From the NCBI RefSeq assembly GCF_046292685.1, contig NZ_JBKBQM010000003.1, positions 1 to 64,000 of the forward strand: a DNA stretch of 64,000 bases, written 5' to 3'. This stretch comes from Wagnerdoeblera sp046292685. Lineage in GTDB: Bacteria; Pseudomonadota; Alphaproteobacteria; Rhodobacterales; Rhodobacteraceae. The translations under genes were made by a program, and so were the position numbers. Of the stretch, positions 41,829-50,984 are shown in pieces (position 1 is the first letter of the stretch; each line of letters opens with the position of its first letter). The notes below the pieces were generated by a model. It was given only the letters and a program-made list of their open reading frames with translations, ran no database searches and was not told where the DNA came from.

Positions 41829-43029
41829 ATTCTACTTCCCCGTCGCCGTCGGCGGCGATGCCGCCGCCACGATCGAGGCGCTGACGCAGAAATACATGGC
41901 CCAGAACCCCGAGGCCAAGATCGCGGCCATCTATACCGGCAGCTATGCCGACACCACCGCCCGCGCGATCACCGCCGCCCGTGGCGGCAAAGCGCCGCAA
42001 TTGGCGATCCTGCTGTCCACCGACATGTTCACCATGATCGACGAAGATGTGGTGATGCCCTGGGATGACATGCTGACCGAGGCCGAGGTGAAGGACTGGA
42101 TCGGCGGCTTCTACCCGGCCTTCCTGCGCAACAGCCAGACCGAGGGCAAGACCTGGGGCATCCCGTTCCAGCGGTCCACGCCGGTCCTCTACTGGAACAA
42201 GGATGCGTTCAAGGCCGCGGGCCTTGACCCCGAAGTGCCCCCCGCCACCTGGGACGAGATGGTCGAGATGGGCAAGAAGCTGACGCTGCGCGATGCGGCG
42301 GGCAACGTCACGCAATGGGGCGTGCGCATCCCGTCCTCGGGCTTTCCGTCGTGGCTCTTCACCGGGCTGGTCGCGGCCAACGGACAGGACGGACTGGCCA
42401 ATGACGCGGGCACCGAGGTGATGTTCAACACCCCCGCGGTGGTGGGCGCGCTCGAATACCTGGTCAGCCTGTCGAAGGAACATGGCGTGATGGAGCCGGG
42501 CATCATCGACTGGGGCGCCACGCCTCGCGCCTTCTTCGATGGCCAGGCCGCGATGGTCTGGACCACCACCGGCAACCTCACGAACATCCGCAAGAACGCG
42601 CCTTTCCCCTTCGGCGTGGCGATGCTGCCCGCCAAGGAACGCCGCGGCGCGCCGACCGGCGGCGGCAACTTCTATCTCTTCAAGGGGTCGGACGAGGCGC
42701 AGGTCCGCGCTGCGGTCGATTTCGTGAAATGGGCGACCGCGCCGGAACAGGCGGCCGACTGGTCGATCGCCACCGGCTATGTCGCCCCGCGCCCCGATAC
42801 CTGGGATACCGACCGGATGAAGGCCTATGTCGCCGAGGTGCCCGGTGCGCTGGTCGCGCGCGAGCAGCTGGCCTTTGCCGTGCCCGAACTCTCGACCTTC
42901 GAGGGGCCCAAGGTCACGAAGATCCTGAACGACAATCTTACCGCCGCCATCATCGGCGAGAAGACCCCGGCCCAGGCCATGGCCGACGCCCAGGCCGAGG
43001 CCGACGCCATCCTGGCCGCCTATCGCTAA
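41746..43029 (+). CDS. Periplasmic sugar/glycerol-phosphate-type binding protein (UgpB-like), copy 1
   Basis: 427 aa, extracytoplasmic family 1. Signal peptide MTRFFTRMLTGAAMIAALSLPARA. FYFPVAVGGDAAATIEALTQKY, IYTGSYADTTARAITAARGGKAPQLAI and WGIPFQRSTPVLYWNKDAFKAAGLDPE match the UgpB branch (K-G-S-Y-x-x-T). It shares an estimated 65-70% identity with the next gene. The ligand is unknown; glycerol-3-phosphate, glycerophosphodiesters or another polyol are possible. Its start lies inside the ATPase frame. Confidence 0.88.
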   Translation: MTRFFTRMLTGAAMIAALSLPARAVDLEFYFPVAVGGDAAATIEALTQKYMAQNPEAKIAAIYTGSYADTTARAITAARGGKAPQLAILLSTDMFTMIDEDVVMPWDDMLTEAEVKDWIGGFYPAFLRNSQTEGKTWGIPFQRSTPVLYWNKDAFKAAGLDPEVPPATWDEMVEMGKKLTLRDAAGNVTQWGVRIPSSGFPSWLFTGLVAANGQDGLANDAGTEVMFNTPAVVGALEYLVSLSKEHGVMEPGIIDWGATPRAFFDGQAAMVWTTTGNLTNIRKNAPFPFGVAMLPAKERRGAPTGGGNFYLFKGSDEAQVRAAVDFVKWATAPEQAADWSIATGYVAPRPDTWDTDRMKAYVAEVPGALVAREQLAFAVPELSTFEGPKVTKILNDNLTAAIIGEKTPAQAMADAQAEADAILAAYR

Positions 43030-43095
43030 GGCCTTTGCCCTCGGGCAGCCATCCTTGGCTGCCCGCCCTTGCCCGCCGTTACATCAGAGGTTTCC

Positions 43096-44370
43096 ATGAC
43101 CATGCTTCGGACATTTGCGGCCTCGGCCGCGCTTGCCCTCGGCCTGTCCCCGGCCGCACAGGCCGTCGATCTGGAATTCTACTTCCCTGTGGCCATCGGC
43201 GGCCCGGCCACCCAGATCATCGACGAACTGGTGGCCGACTATACCGCCGTCACCCCCGGCGTGAAGATCAGCGCGATCTACGCGGGCAGCTATCCCGACA
43301 CGCTGGCGCGCGCCATCACCGCCTCGCGCGGCGGCAACCCGCCGCAACTGGCGATCCTCGATGCGCCCGACCTCTTCACCTTGCTGGACGAAGAGCTGAT
43401 CCTGCCCTGGGACGATTTCCTGACCGAGGAGGAGATGAAGACCTGGGTCGGCGGCTTTTTCCCGGCCTTCATGCAGAACAGCCAGACCGAGGGCAAGACC
43501 TGGGGCATCCCGTTCCAGCGCTCGACCCCGGTGATCTACTGGAACAAGGATGCGTTCAAGGCCGCGGGCCTCGACCCCGAGGTGGGCCCCGACACCTGGG
43601 ACGAGATGGTGGAGATGGGCAAGAAGCTGACGCTGCGCGACGCCTCGGGCAAGGTCACGCAATGGGGCGTGCGAATCCCGGCGCAGTCGCTCTGGCTGCC
43701 CTCCGGGCTGGTCGCGGCCAACGGCGGCGAGATGTCGAGCGAGGACGGCACGCAAGCCTACTTCAACACGCCCGAAACCATCGGCGCGGTGGAATTCCTG
43801 GCCGCGCTGTCGCGCGAACATGGCGTGATGGAGCCGGGGGTGATCGACTGGGGTGCGACGCCGCGCGCCTTCCTCGACGGCCAGGCCGCGATCATCTGGA
43901 CCACCACGGGCAACCTGACGAACATCCGCAAGAACGCGACCTTCCCCTTCGGCGTGGGCATGCTGCCCGCCAAGGTGCGGCGCGGCGCGCCCACGGGTGG
44001 CGGCAACTTCTATCTGTTCAAGGGCGCCAGCGAGGAACAGCTGGCCGAAGCCGTGAAGTTCGTGAAATGGGCCACGGCGCCGGCGCAGGCGGCGAAATGG
44101 TCGATTGCCACCGGCTATGTCGCTCCGCGCCCCGAGGTGTGGGAAACCGAGGTGATGAAGGAGTATGTCAAGGAAGTGCCGGGTGCGGTGGTCGCCCGCG
44201 ATCAGCTGCAATACACGATCCGGCAGTTCTCGACCTATGACGTGCTGCAAGTCTCCAAGGCGTTCAACGACAACGTGGCTGCGGTGTTGAACGGCGAAAA
44301 GTCGGCGGCGCAGGCCATGGCGGATGCGCAGGCCGCCGCCGACGCGATCCTCGCGGCTTACCGCAAATAG
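43096..44370 (+). CDS. Periplasmic sugar/glycerol-phosphate-type binding protein (UgpB-like), copy 2
   Basis: 424 aa, a tandem paralogue of the preceding gene. Signal peptide MTMLRTFAASAALALGLSPAAQA. Shared blocks include AGSYPDTLARAITASRGG, TEGKTWGIPFQRSTPVIYW, and WTTTGNLTNIRKNATFPFGVGMLPAKVRRGAPTGGGN. The middle domain differs most (PAQSLWLPSGLVAANGGEMSSEDG versus PSSGFPSWLFTGLVAANG), so the two may bind different ligands for one transporter. ATG 43096 follows GAGG. Confidence 0.88.
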   Translation: MTMLRTFAASAALALGLSPAAQAVDLEFYFPVAIGGPATQIIDELVADYTAVTPGVKISAIYAGSYPDTLARAITASRGGNPPQLAILDAPDLFTLLDEELILPWDDFLTEEEMKTWVGGFFPAFMQNSQTEGKTWGIPFQRSTPVIYWNKDAFKAAGLDPEVGPDTWDEMVEMGKKLTLRDASGKVTQWGVRIPAQSLWLPSGLVAANGGEMSSEDGTQAYFNTPETIGAVEFLAALSREHGVMEPGVIDWGATPRAFLDGQAAIIWTTTGNLTNIRKNATFPFGVGMLPAKVRRGAPTGGGNFYLFKGASEEQLAEAVKFVKWATAPAQAAKWSIATGYVAPRPEVWETEVMKEYVKEVPGAVVARDQLQYTIRQFSTYDVLQVSKAFNDNVAAVLNGEKSAAQAMADAQAAADAILAAYRK

Positions 44371-44427
44371 ACCCCTGCGCGGCGCCCGGCCCCCCGGGCG
44401 CCGCCGATTTCGCCGAAGGGACCGCCG

Positions 44428-45303
44428 ATGCTGCTGCGACGCGACTGGCTGACCGCGCTGGTGTTTCTGGCGCCCGCGCTGATCCTTCTGTTCACCTTCA
44501 CCCACTATCCGGCGGTGCAGACGGTGATCGACAGTTTCTGGTCCACCCCGCGCGGCCGCCGCGCCGCGGCCTTTGTCGGCACAGCCAATTACACGCGGCT
44601 GATCGAGGACCCGATCTTTCTGCGCGCCATGACCAACAACGCGATCTATGCCGCGATCACCATCCCGTGCTCGATTGCGCTGGCGCTGGTGATGGCGCTG
44701 TTCGTCGAAGGCCGCATCCGCGGCCGCGCCCTGGTGCGGATGTCGTTCTTCACCCCGACCGTGCTGCCCTTGATCGCGGTCGCCAACATCTGGCTGTTCT
44801 TCTTCCTGCCCGGCTTCGGCCTGTTCGAGCAGATCCGCGGCCTGTTCGGCCTGTCGCCGCGCAACTGGGTCGGCACCCCCGCAACGGCGCTATACGCCAT
44901 CAGCGCGGTCACCGTCTGGTCGCAGGCGGGGTTCTTCATGATCTTCTACCTCGCGGCGCTGAACACCATTCCGCCCAGCCTGCGCGAGGCGGCGGCGATC
45001 GAGGGGTGCGGTCGCTGGACCTTCTTTCGCCGGGTGATCTGGCCGCTGATCATGCCGACCACGTTGTTTGTGTCGGTCAATGCCACGATCAACGCCTTCC
45101 GCACCGTGGACCATATCTTCGTCATGACCCAGGGCGGGCCCAACAACGCCTCGATGCTGTTGCTCTACTACATCTACGACCAGGGATTCCGGTTCTGGGA
45201 TACGGCCTATGCCGCGACGCTGACCGTGGTGATGGTGGGCATCCTCGCGTTGGTGGGGATCGGGCAGTTCTTTCTTCTCGACCGCAGGGTGCATTACCGA
45301 TGA
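44428..45303 (+). CDS. CUT1 ABC transporter permease (UgpA-like)
   Basis: 291 aa, six transmembrane helices. The EAA loop is REAAAIEGCGRWTFFRRVIWPLIMP (~187-212), the inner-membrane motif for the ATPase. N-terminal LVFLAPALILLFTFTHYPAVQTVIDSFW and VFVMTQGGPNNAS-like segment (VDHIFVMTQGGPNNAS) are UgpA marks. It pairs with the next permease, whose ATG overlaps its stop. Confidence 0.92.
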   Translation: MLLRRDWLTALVFLAPALILLFTFTHYPAVQTVIDSFWSTPRGRRAAAFVGTANYTRLIEDPIFLRAMTNNAIYAAITIPCSIALALVMALFVEGRIRGRALVRMSFFTPTVLPLIAVANIWLFFFLPGFGLFEQIRGLFGLSPRNWVGTPATALYAISAVTVWSQAGFFMIFYLAALNTIPPSLREAAAIEGCGRWTFFRRVIWPLIMPTTLFVSVNATINAFRTVDHIFVMTQGGPNNASMLLLYYIYDQGFRFWDTAYAATLTVVMVGILALVGIGQFFLLDRRVHYR

Positions 45304-46139
45304 CCGTGCTGACCGCCCCCCCCGCGCGCCCGTTCGACCTGGACCGGGCGCTGATCCATCTGGGCGCCTGGGCGCTGGCGATGGTCTGGATCCTGCCGCT
45401 GGCCTATGCGGTCTGGACGGCGTTCCACCCTTCGGCCTACGAGACCCGCTTCGTGCTTCTGGCGCCGCTGACGCTGGAAAACTTCGTGACCGCCTGGAAC
45501 GCCGCGCCCTTCGGGCGCTACTTTGTGAACACGATCCTGCTGGTCACGATGATCCTTGCGACGCAGCTCGTTCTGTGCTCGATGGCTGCCTTCGCCTTTG
45601 CCCGGTTCGAATTTCCCGGCCGCAACATCCTGTTCGCGCTGGTGCTGGTGCAACTGATGGTGATGCCCGACATCCTGATCGTGCGGAACTATGCCACCAT
45701 GGGCCAGCTCGGGCTGATCGATTCGATCCTGGCCATCGGCCTGCCCTATTTCGCCAGCGGGTTCGCGATCTTCCTCTTGCGCCAGACCTTCAAGACCGTG
45801 CCGCGCGAACTGGACGAGGCGGCGCGGATCGAAGGCTGCTCCTGGGCGGGCCTCTTGTGGCGGGTCTATGTGCCGCTGGCACGGCCGACGATGCTGGCCT
45901 TCGGCCTCGTGTCGGTCAGCCATCACTGGAACAACTTCATCTGGCCGCTCATCATCACCTCATCGGTGAACACCCGGCCGCTGACCGTGGGCCTGTCGAT
46001 CTTTGCCACCACCGACAGCGGCACCGAATGGTCGATCATCAATGCCGCAACCCTGATAACCTCGGGGCCGCTGCTGATCGCCTTCCTGATCTTTCAGCGT
46101 CAGTTCGTGCAAAGCTTCATGCGCGCTGGCGTCAAGTGA
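45300..46139 (+). CDS. CUT1 ABC transporter permease (UgpE-like)
   Basis: 279 aa, six transmembrane helices. ELDEAARIEGCSWAGLLWRVYVPLARPTMLAFGLVSV is the EAA loop, and HPSAYETRFVLLAPLTLENFVTAWNAAPFGRYFVNTILL is the UgpE-type N-terminal pattern. It is the last recognisable importer gene; the usual following enzyme (glycerophosphodiester phosphodiesterase or sugar-phosphate enzyme) is missing. The sequence after its stop is remnant DNA leading to the IS fragment. Confidence 0.92.
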   Translation: MTVLTAPPARPFDLDRALIHLGAWALAMVWILPLAYAVWTAFHPSAYETRFVLLAPLTLENFVTAWNAAPFGRYFVNTILLVTMILATQLVLCSMAAFAFARFEFPGRNILFALVLVQLMVMPDILIVRNYATMGQLGLIDSILAIGLPYFASGFAIFLLRQTFKTVPRELDEAARIEGCSWAGLLWRVYVPLARPTMLAFGLVSVSHHWNNFIWPLIITSSVNTRPLTVGLSIFATTDSGTEWSIINAATLITSGPLLIAFLIFQRQFVQSFMRAGVK

Positions 46140-46319
46140 CCGGCAAGCCGCCCGCTTCGGGCTCCGCGCGGCGCACCGCCGCTTCGGCCAGCGGGTCAAG
46201 CCCCGTGCCGCCCGCCGCCAGCGTGCCCCGCGCCTCCTCGGCCCGCCGCAGCAGTCGCCGCGGCCACGGCAGCCGCCGCCGCGACCCGCACCCGCCGCGA
46301 AAAGGCCGCCAGCCGGGCG
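46140..46319. other. Remnant DNA between the importer and the IS fragment
   Basis: 180 bp with no intact gene. On the minus strand one frame reads RRAEEARGTLAAGGTGLDPLAEAAVRRAEPEAGG and another reads MEAANARLAAFSRRVRVAAAA, which could be pieces of one frameshifted gene. I do not recognise the protein. Confidence 0.3.
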
Positions 46320-47160
46320 TTGGCCGCCTCCATCTCGCGGTCGTCGTTTTATTACGCGCCGCAAGGCGAGACGGCGATGAGCCTCGACCTGATGCCAAGG
46401 ATCGACAAGCAGTTCCTGGAGGCACCGTTTTATGGCGTCCGGCAGATGACATGGCACCTGCAGAACGAGGGTCATGCCGTAAATGAACAGCGCATCCGGC
46501 GGCTGATGCGCCTTATGCGCCGTCGTCGGGAAAATAGTCCTCCGGACTGTTTTCTGACCCTCCTCCGTGCCGATCTGTCAAAAGCCCAACACCAGCACGC
46601 CCGCGAAGGGGCACACTGCCTACCCCTACCTGTTGGGCGGGCTTCGGATCGACCGGCCCAATCAGGTCTGGTGCGCCGACATCACCTGCCTGCCGATGCG
46701 CAAGGGCTTTCTCTATCTGGTGGCCATCATGGACTGGTTCGCGCGCAAGGTGCTGGCCTCGCGCATCTCCAGCACGCTGGAGGCCGAGTTCTGCCTCGAG
46801 GCTTTGAACGAGGCCATCCACAAGTTCGGCCCGCCCGAAATCATGAACACCGACCAGGGCAGCCAGTTCACGTCCTTCGGCCGGACGGATCGACGAAAAA
46901 GGGCAAAGACCAAGATCTGCCCGGGCGGTAAAGCCCGGTATCTGGACGGCGTCGTCATCGAGCGACTTTGGCGGTCCCTGACGTATGAATGCGTATATCT
47001 GCACGCTTGGGAAGCCGGGTCACAGGCCAAGGCCGGAGACGGATGCTGGATCACCTTCTACAACCACCAGCGGCCTCACGCTGCCCATGGCGGTCAACCG
47101 CCCGCCGTGGGCTATTTCAACGCAACCCAAACCGATCAGCAGGTGCAGGTGGTAGCTTGA
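46320..47160 (+). pseudogene. IS3-family transposase orfB fragment (5' truncated, frame broken)
   Basis: Frame 1 (from 46320) reads SRSSFYYAPQGETAMSLDLMPRIDKQFLEAPFYGVRQM through RRLMRLM; frame 2 (from 46567) resumes MPICQKPNTSTPAKGHTAYPYLLGGLRIDRPNQVWCADITCLP, NTDQGSQFTSF and YLDGVVIERLWRSLTYECVYLHAWE, the D, D and E of the rve domain. The orfA region and left end are absent, and about 45 bp with a short inverted repeat interrupt the join. An inactive IS3 remnant (IS407-like orfB). No clear terminal repeats are seen. Confidence 0.85.
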
Positions 47161-47342
47161 ACCAGCCGGAAATCTGTCCGAGGGTTGAGCCGTAGCTCAC
47201 ACCGCACGCCGATCGGCGTAAACAGCAACCGGGCTCAGGTCGCAGCTGCATGAAAGTTCAGCGGCAGGTCACATTCACTCCGCAGGAATGCAGCCGGTAT
47301 CTCCGGCACGCTGGCTATGCTTCAACTTGATCGACAATGACC

Positions 47343-49160
47343 CTAGACCTCGGACCCTGACCCGGCCCCGGATACAGGGCCGGGGCCGGGGCCGACCCCG
47401 GCGGGGCGGATCAGCGCGCCGGTTGCGGCGCCGCTGATGCCGGCGGCGTTCGCCTCGTCGGTGTCGATGTGCATTTCGGTGAAGGCGTTGGGCTGCACGC
47501 GGATCAGCACCTCGGAAAAGGTCATGTCGCGCCCCGTGCCGGTGACGCGCACCTCGACCTCCTGCCCGTCGCGCACGCCCCAGCGGGCGGCATCGTCGGG
47601 GTGCATGTGGATGTGGCGCGCGGCGATGATGAGGCCGTCGGTTTCCACCGTGCCGGCCGGCCCCACCAGCCGCACCCGCGGCGTGCCGTCGAGATCGCCC
47701 GACAGGCGCACCGGCGCCGTGAGGCCGAGCGCGAAGGTATCGGTGCGCGACACCTCGATCTGGGTGCGGCCGCGGGCGGGGCCCAGCACGCGCACGCCGT
47801 CGAAGGCGCCTTTGGGGCCTTCGACGCGGACGGTCTGGTGTGCGGCGAAGTTGCCGGGCTGGCGCAAGGGAAACGCGGCCGTCAGCGGCGCGCCGAACAG
47901 CGCCTGCACGTGATCGGGCGCAAGGTGCACGTGGCGCGCCGATACCGCCACCGGCACCGACAGGCAGACGGGGGCGGCCCGTTGCAGCGCCTGCGCGGTT
48001 TCGCGGGCGATCTGCAACTGTTCCTGCGTTTCGGTCACGATGACCCGCACCCGGCCGCCCCAGGCTTGCAGTTCCGGCGCGGCGCGGTGGGCAAGGTCGG
48101 GGCGGGCGTTGCGGTCGTGATCCAGCGTGACGCCCATGAATTCCAGCCCGTCGCAGATGCGCCGCCGCATGGAGGCCGAGTTTTCGCCGATGCCGCCAGT
48201 GAACACCAGCGCGTCGAGCCCGCCCATCGCGGCGGCATAGGCGCCGATGTATTTGCGCGCGCGGTAGGCATAGATCTCGATGGCCAGTTGCGCGGCGGCA
48301 TCGCCGGCGGCGGCGCGGTCTTCGGCATCGCGCATGTCGGGGCTGCCGGTCAGCGCCTTGAGGCCGGAGTCGTTGTAAAGCGCGGCCTCGACCCGATCGA
48401 CGCCAAGGCCCAGTTCGCGCGCGAGAAAGCCGAAGGCGCCCGGGTCCACGTCGCCCGAGCGCGTGCCCATCACCAGACCTTCGAGCGGGGTGAGGCCCAT
48501 CGAGGTATCCATGCTGCGGCCGCGGTTGATGGCGCAGACCGAGGCGCCGTTGCCGAGATGGCAGGACACGATCTGCAGCCGGTCCACCGGCTGGCCGATG
48601 GCCTCGGCCGCGCGCAGGGCCACGTATTTGTGCGACGTGCCGTGAAAGCCGAAGCGGCGCAGGCCCGCGTCGCGCCAGGCCTGCGGCACGGCGTAGGTGG
48701 TGGCAAAGGCCGGGGCCGACAGGTGGAACGCGGTGTCGAACACGCCGATCTGCGGCAGGTCGGGCCAGACCTGCATGGCCAGCCGCACCGCCGCCAGGTT
48801 GGCCGGGTTGTGCAAGGGCGCCAGCGGGGTAAGCGTTTCGATCTCGGCCAGGGTGGCGGGGTCGAGCCGGGCGGGGGCGGCAAAGCGCGCGCCGCCATGC
48901 GCGATGCGGTGGCCGATGGCATCCAGCCCGCTGACCCCATGCGCGGACATGAGGTCCGGCACCGCGGCGATGGCGGCGGCAAGGTCGGGCAAGGCGGGGG
49001 TGGCGTCGTGGCGCTGGTCGCCGACGGTCAGCTTCAACTCGCAGGTGCCGCCGCGGAAGCGGTCGAAGCTGCCCTTGACCCGTTGGGTTTCGTCGCCCGA
49101 CAGGTCGTAGACGCCGAATTTCAGGCTGGAACTGCCGGCGTTGAACACGAGGATGCGCAT
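47343..49160 (-). CDS. Acetate kinase fused to a PduL-type phosphotransacylase
   Basis: 605 aa. Residues 1 to ~390 are AckA: NAGSSSLKFGVYD, RFGFHGTSHKYVALRA, CHLGNGASVCAINRGRSMDTSMG, GTRSGDVDPG and TGGIGENSASMR. From ~400 a PduL domain follows: VSARHVHLAPDHVQALFG, LRQPGNFAAHQTVRVEGP and GLIIAARHIHMHPDDAARWG, then FTEMHIDTDEANAA, with the zinc-binding histidines. One protein could thus convert acyl-CoA to acyl phosphate and then to acid plus ATP, or the reverse. No microcompartment genes adjoin. The start follows AAAAGGA. Confidence 0.93.
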   Translation of the reverse strand: MRILVFNAGSSSLKFGVYDLSGDETQRVKGSFDRFRGGTCELKLTVGDQRHDATPALPDLAAAIAAVPDLMSAHGVSGLDAIGHRIAHGGARFAAPARLDPATLAEIETLTPLAPLHNPANLAAVRLAMQVWPDLPQIGVFDTAFHLSAPAFATTYAVPQAWRDAGLRRFGFHGTSHKYVALRAAEAIGQPVDRLQIVSCHLGNGASVCAINRGRSMDTSMGLTPLEGLVMGTRSGDVDPGAFGFLARELGLGVDRVEAALYNDSGLKALTGSPDMRDAEDRAAAGDAAAQLAIEIYAYRARKYIGAYAAAMGGLDALVFTGGIGENSASMRRRICDGLEFMGVTLDHDRNARPDLAHRAAPELQAWGGRVRVIVTETQEQLQIARETAQALQRAAPVCLSVPVAVSARHVHLAPDHVQALFGAPLTAAFPLRQPGNFAAHQTVRVEGPKGAFDGVRVLGPARGRTQIEVSRTDTFALGLTAPVRLSGDLDGTPRVRLVGPAGTVETDGLIIAARHIHMHPDDAARWGVRDGQEVEVRVTGTGRDMTFSEVLIRVQPNAFTEMHIDTDEANAAGISGAATGALIRPAGVGPGPGPVSGAGSGSEV

Positions 49161-49335
49161 GGGTCCGGTCCTTTTCGGCGGGGCGTCTGACGGGTTGCGG
49201 GGCAGTTTGCCTTGCGTTTGCGACCGGCGAAAGACCGAACGCGGCGGCAGTGCGCGCTTTGCGGCCGGGCGCGGCTGTGGCGTCGGGCGGCGGCGGGGGC
49301 GGTGCTGGCCGCCCGGCGCCGGGGGTAGCCGCGCC

Positions 49336-49767
49336 TCAGGCTGCGGCGGGGTCGAGCCCGGCCATACGGCAGATGGTGGCCCATTCGTCGGGCGTCACCG
49401 GCTGCACCGACAGGCGCATCGAGGTGACCAGCGACATGCCGGCCAGTTCGGGCGTGGCCTTGATTTCCTTCAGGCTCACCTTGCGCGGCAAGGGGCGCAG
49501 GGCGCGGATATCCACGCAATCCCACCGCGGGTCGCCTTCGGCGGTGCTGTCGGGGTGCGACAGGGCGCAGACCTCGGCGATGCCGACGATTTCGAGGCCG
49601 ATGTTGGAGTGGTAGAAGAACACCCGGTCGCCCAGCTGCATCGCGCGCATGTTGTTGCGCGCCAGATAGTTGCGCACGCCGTTCCATTCCTCGCCTTGTG
49701 CGCCTTTGGCCACGAGGTCGTCCCAGGAAAACACGTCGGGCTCGGATTTCATCAGCCAGTGGCGCAT
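49336..49767 (-). CDS. EVE-domain protein
   Basis: 143 aa. MRHWLMKSEPDVFSWDDLVAKGAQGEEWNGVRNYLARNNMRAMQLGDRVFFYHS is the canonical start, then IVGIAEVCALSHPD and SLVTSMRLSVQPVTPDEW. EVE belongs to the PUA-like fold and is thought to bind modified bases in nucleic acid; its role here is unknown. It overlaps the YciI gene (ATGA) and closes the tsaD-gpsA-yciI-EVE operon. Confidence 0.92.
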   Translation of the reverse strand: MRHWLMKSEPDVFSWDDLVAKGAQGEEWNGVRNYLARNNMRAMQLGDRVFFYHSNIGLEIVGIAEVCALSHPDSTAEGDPRWDCVDIRALRPLPRKVSLKEIKATPELAGMSLVTSMRLSVQPVTPDEWATICRMAGLDPAAA

Positions 49768-50036
49768 CAGCCGATCGCCTTGCGCCATTCGCGGATCGAC
49801 ACGCTGGCGAACAGGCCGGCGCGGGCATAGGGGTCGGCCTCGGCAAAGGCGCGGGCGGCGGCCATGTCGGGCAGGTCCACCACCACCATCGAGCCGACGG
49901 GGTTGCCGCCTTCGACGAAGGGGCCGGCGAACAGCACCACGCCCGAGGCGTTGAGATAGTCGAGATGCGCGGGGCGGTTGTCGAGCCGGGTTTGCAAGGC
50001 GCCGGGCTTGTCCTGGCAGAGCAGCACGAAGGGCAT
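49767..50036 (-). CDS. YciI-family protein
   Basis: 89 aa. MPFVLLCQDKPGALQTRLDNRPAHLDYLNASGVVLFAGPF and AFAEADPYARAGLFASVSIREW show the family's conserved His and Asp residues in a ferredoxin-like fold. Function is generally unknown. Start ATG adjoins the gpsA stop. Confidence 0.9.
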   Translation of the reverse strand: MPFVLLCQDKPGALQTRLDNRPAHLDYLNASGVVLFAGPFVEGGNPVGSMVVVDLPDMAAARAFAEADPYARAGLFASVSIREWRKAIG

Positions 50037-50984
50037 TCATTCCTCCTTGAGGGGGCGGGTCATCAGCGATTGCACGGCCTGCGCCAGCGTGGTGCGGCCG
50101 GTGGTCAGCGCGGCGACCATCGCGGTCACCGGCATCTGCGCGGCAAGGTCCAGCGTTTCGGCCCGGGCCAGCACGGCGCGGGCGGTGGCCAGCCCTTCGA
50201 CCGTGGCGGCAGGGTCGGGGGCGCGGCCGGCCCCGAGCGCAAAGCCATGCGCAAAGTTGCGCGACTGCGCCGAGGTGCAGGTCAGCACGAGGTCGCCCAG
50301 GCCCGACAGCCCGGCCAGCGTTTCGGCCCGCGCGCCCAGGCGGGTGGCAAAGCGCACCATCTCGGCGTAGCCGCGGGTCATCAGCGCGGCGCGGGCGCTG
50401 TCGCCCAGGCCCGCGCCCATGACGATGCCGGCCGCGATGGCGATGACGTTCTTCAACGCGCCGCCCAGCTCGGCCCCCGCCACATCGCCCGAGCGGTACA
50501 GCCGCAGCGTGGGGGTGGACAGCGCGGCCTGCAAGGCGGTGGCGGCGGCTTCGTCGGCGCAGGCCAGCGTCAGCGCGGTGGGCAGGCCGCGGGCGATGTC
50601 GGCGGCAAAGCTGGGGCCGGTCAGCACGGCGGCGGTCGCGGCGGGGCAATGCGCGGCGATCAGCGCCGAGGGGCCGCGCAGGCTCTGCAGGTCGAGCCCC
50701 TTGCAGCAGGCCACCAGCACCCGGCCATCGAGCTGCGGCGCGTGCAGCGCCAGAAACGCCCCCAGCGCCTGCATGGGCAGCGCCAGCAGCACCGGCCCGG
50801 GCGTTTCGGGCAGCGCCTCGGTCGGGGTCACGCCGGCGGGCAGCACCACGCCCGGCAGGCGCGGGTTGGTGCGCGTGCCGGCCCAGGCCGCCAGCCCACG
50901 CCCCCACAGCACCACCGGCCCGTTGGCGGCCAGCGCCACCGCCAGCGCAGTGCCGAAGGCGCCGGCGCCCAGGACGGCAGTCAT
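50037..50984 (-). CDS. gpsA: NAD(P)-dependent glycerol-3-phosphate dehydrogenase
   Basis: 315 aa. Rossmann motif MTAVLGAGAFGTALAVALA, VACCKGLDL (Lys), LTGPSFAADIARGLPTALTLA, GGALKNVIAIAAGIVMGAGLGDSARAALMTRG and LAGLSGLGDLVLTCTS. It reduces DHAP to sn-glycerol-3-phosphate for phospholipids. Overlaps the tsaD stop. Slightly shorter than E. coli GpsA but complete. Confidence 0.95.
   Translation of the reverse strand: MTAVLGAGAFGTALAVALAANGPVVLWGRGLAAWAGTRTNPRLPGVVLPAGVTPTEALPETPGPVLLALPMQALGAFLALHAPQLDGRVLVACCKGLDLQSLRGPSALIAAHCPAATAAVLTGPSFAADIARGLPTALTLACADEAAATALQAALSTPTLRLYRSGDVAGAELGGALKNVIAIAAGIVMGAGLGDSARAALMTRGYAEMVRFATRLGARAETLAGLSGLGDLVLTCTSAQSRNFAHGFALGAGRAPDPAATVEGLATARAVLARAETLDLAAQMPVTAMVAALTTGRTTLAQAVQSLMTRPLKEE

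Noticed and set aside
47161..47342. Right terminal repeat of the IS element
   Set aside because: I could not find a matching inverted repeat on the left side, because the left end is missing; nothing else is recognisable in this 182-bp gap.
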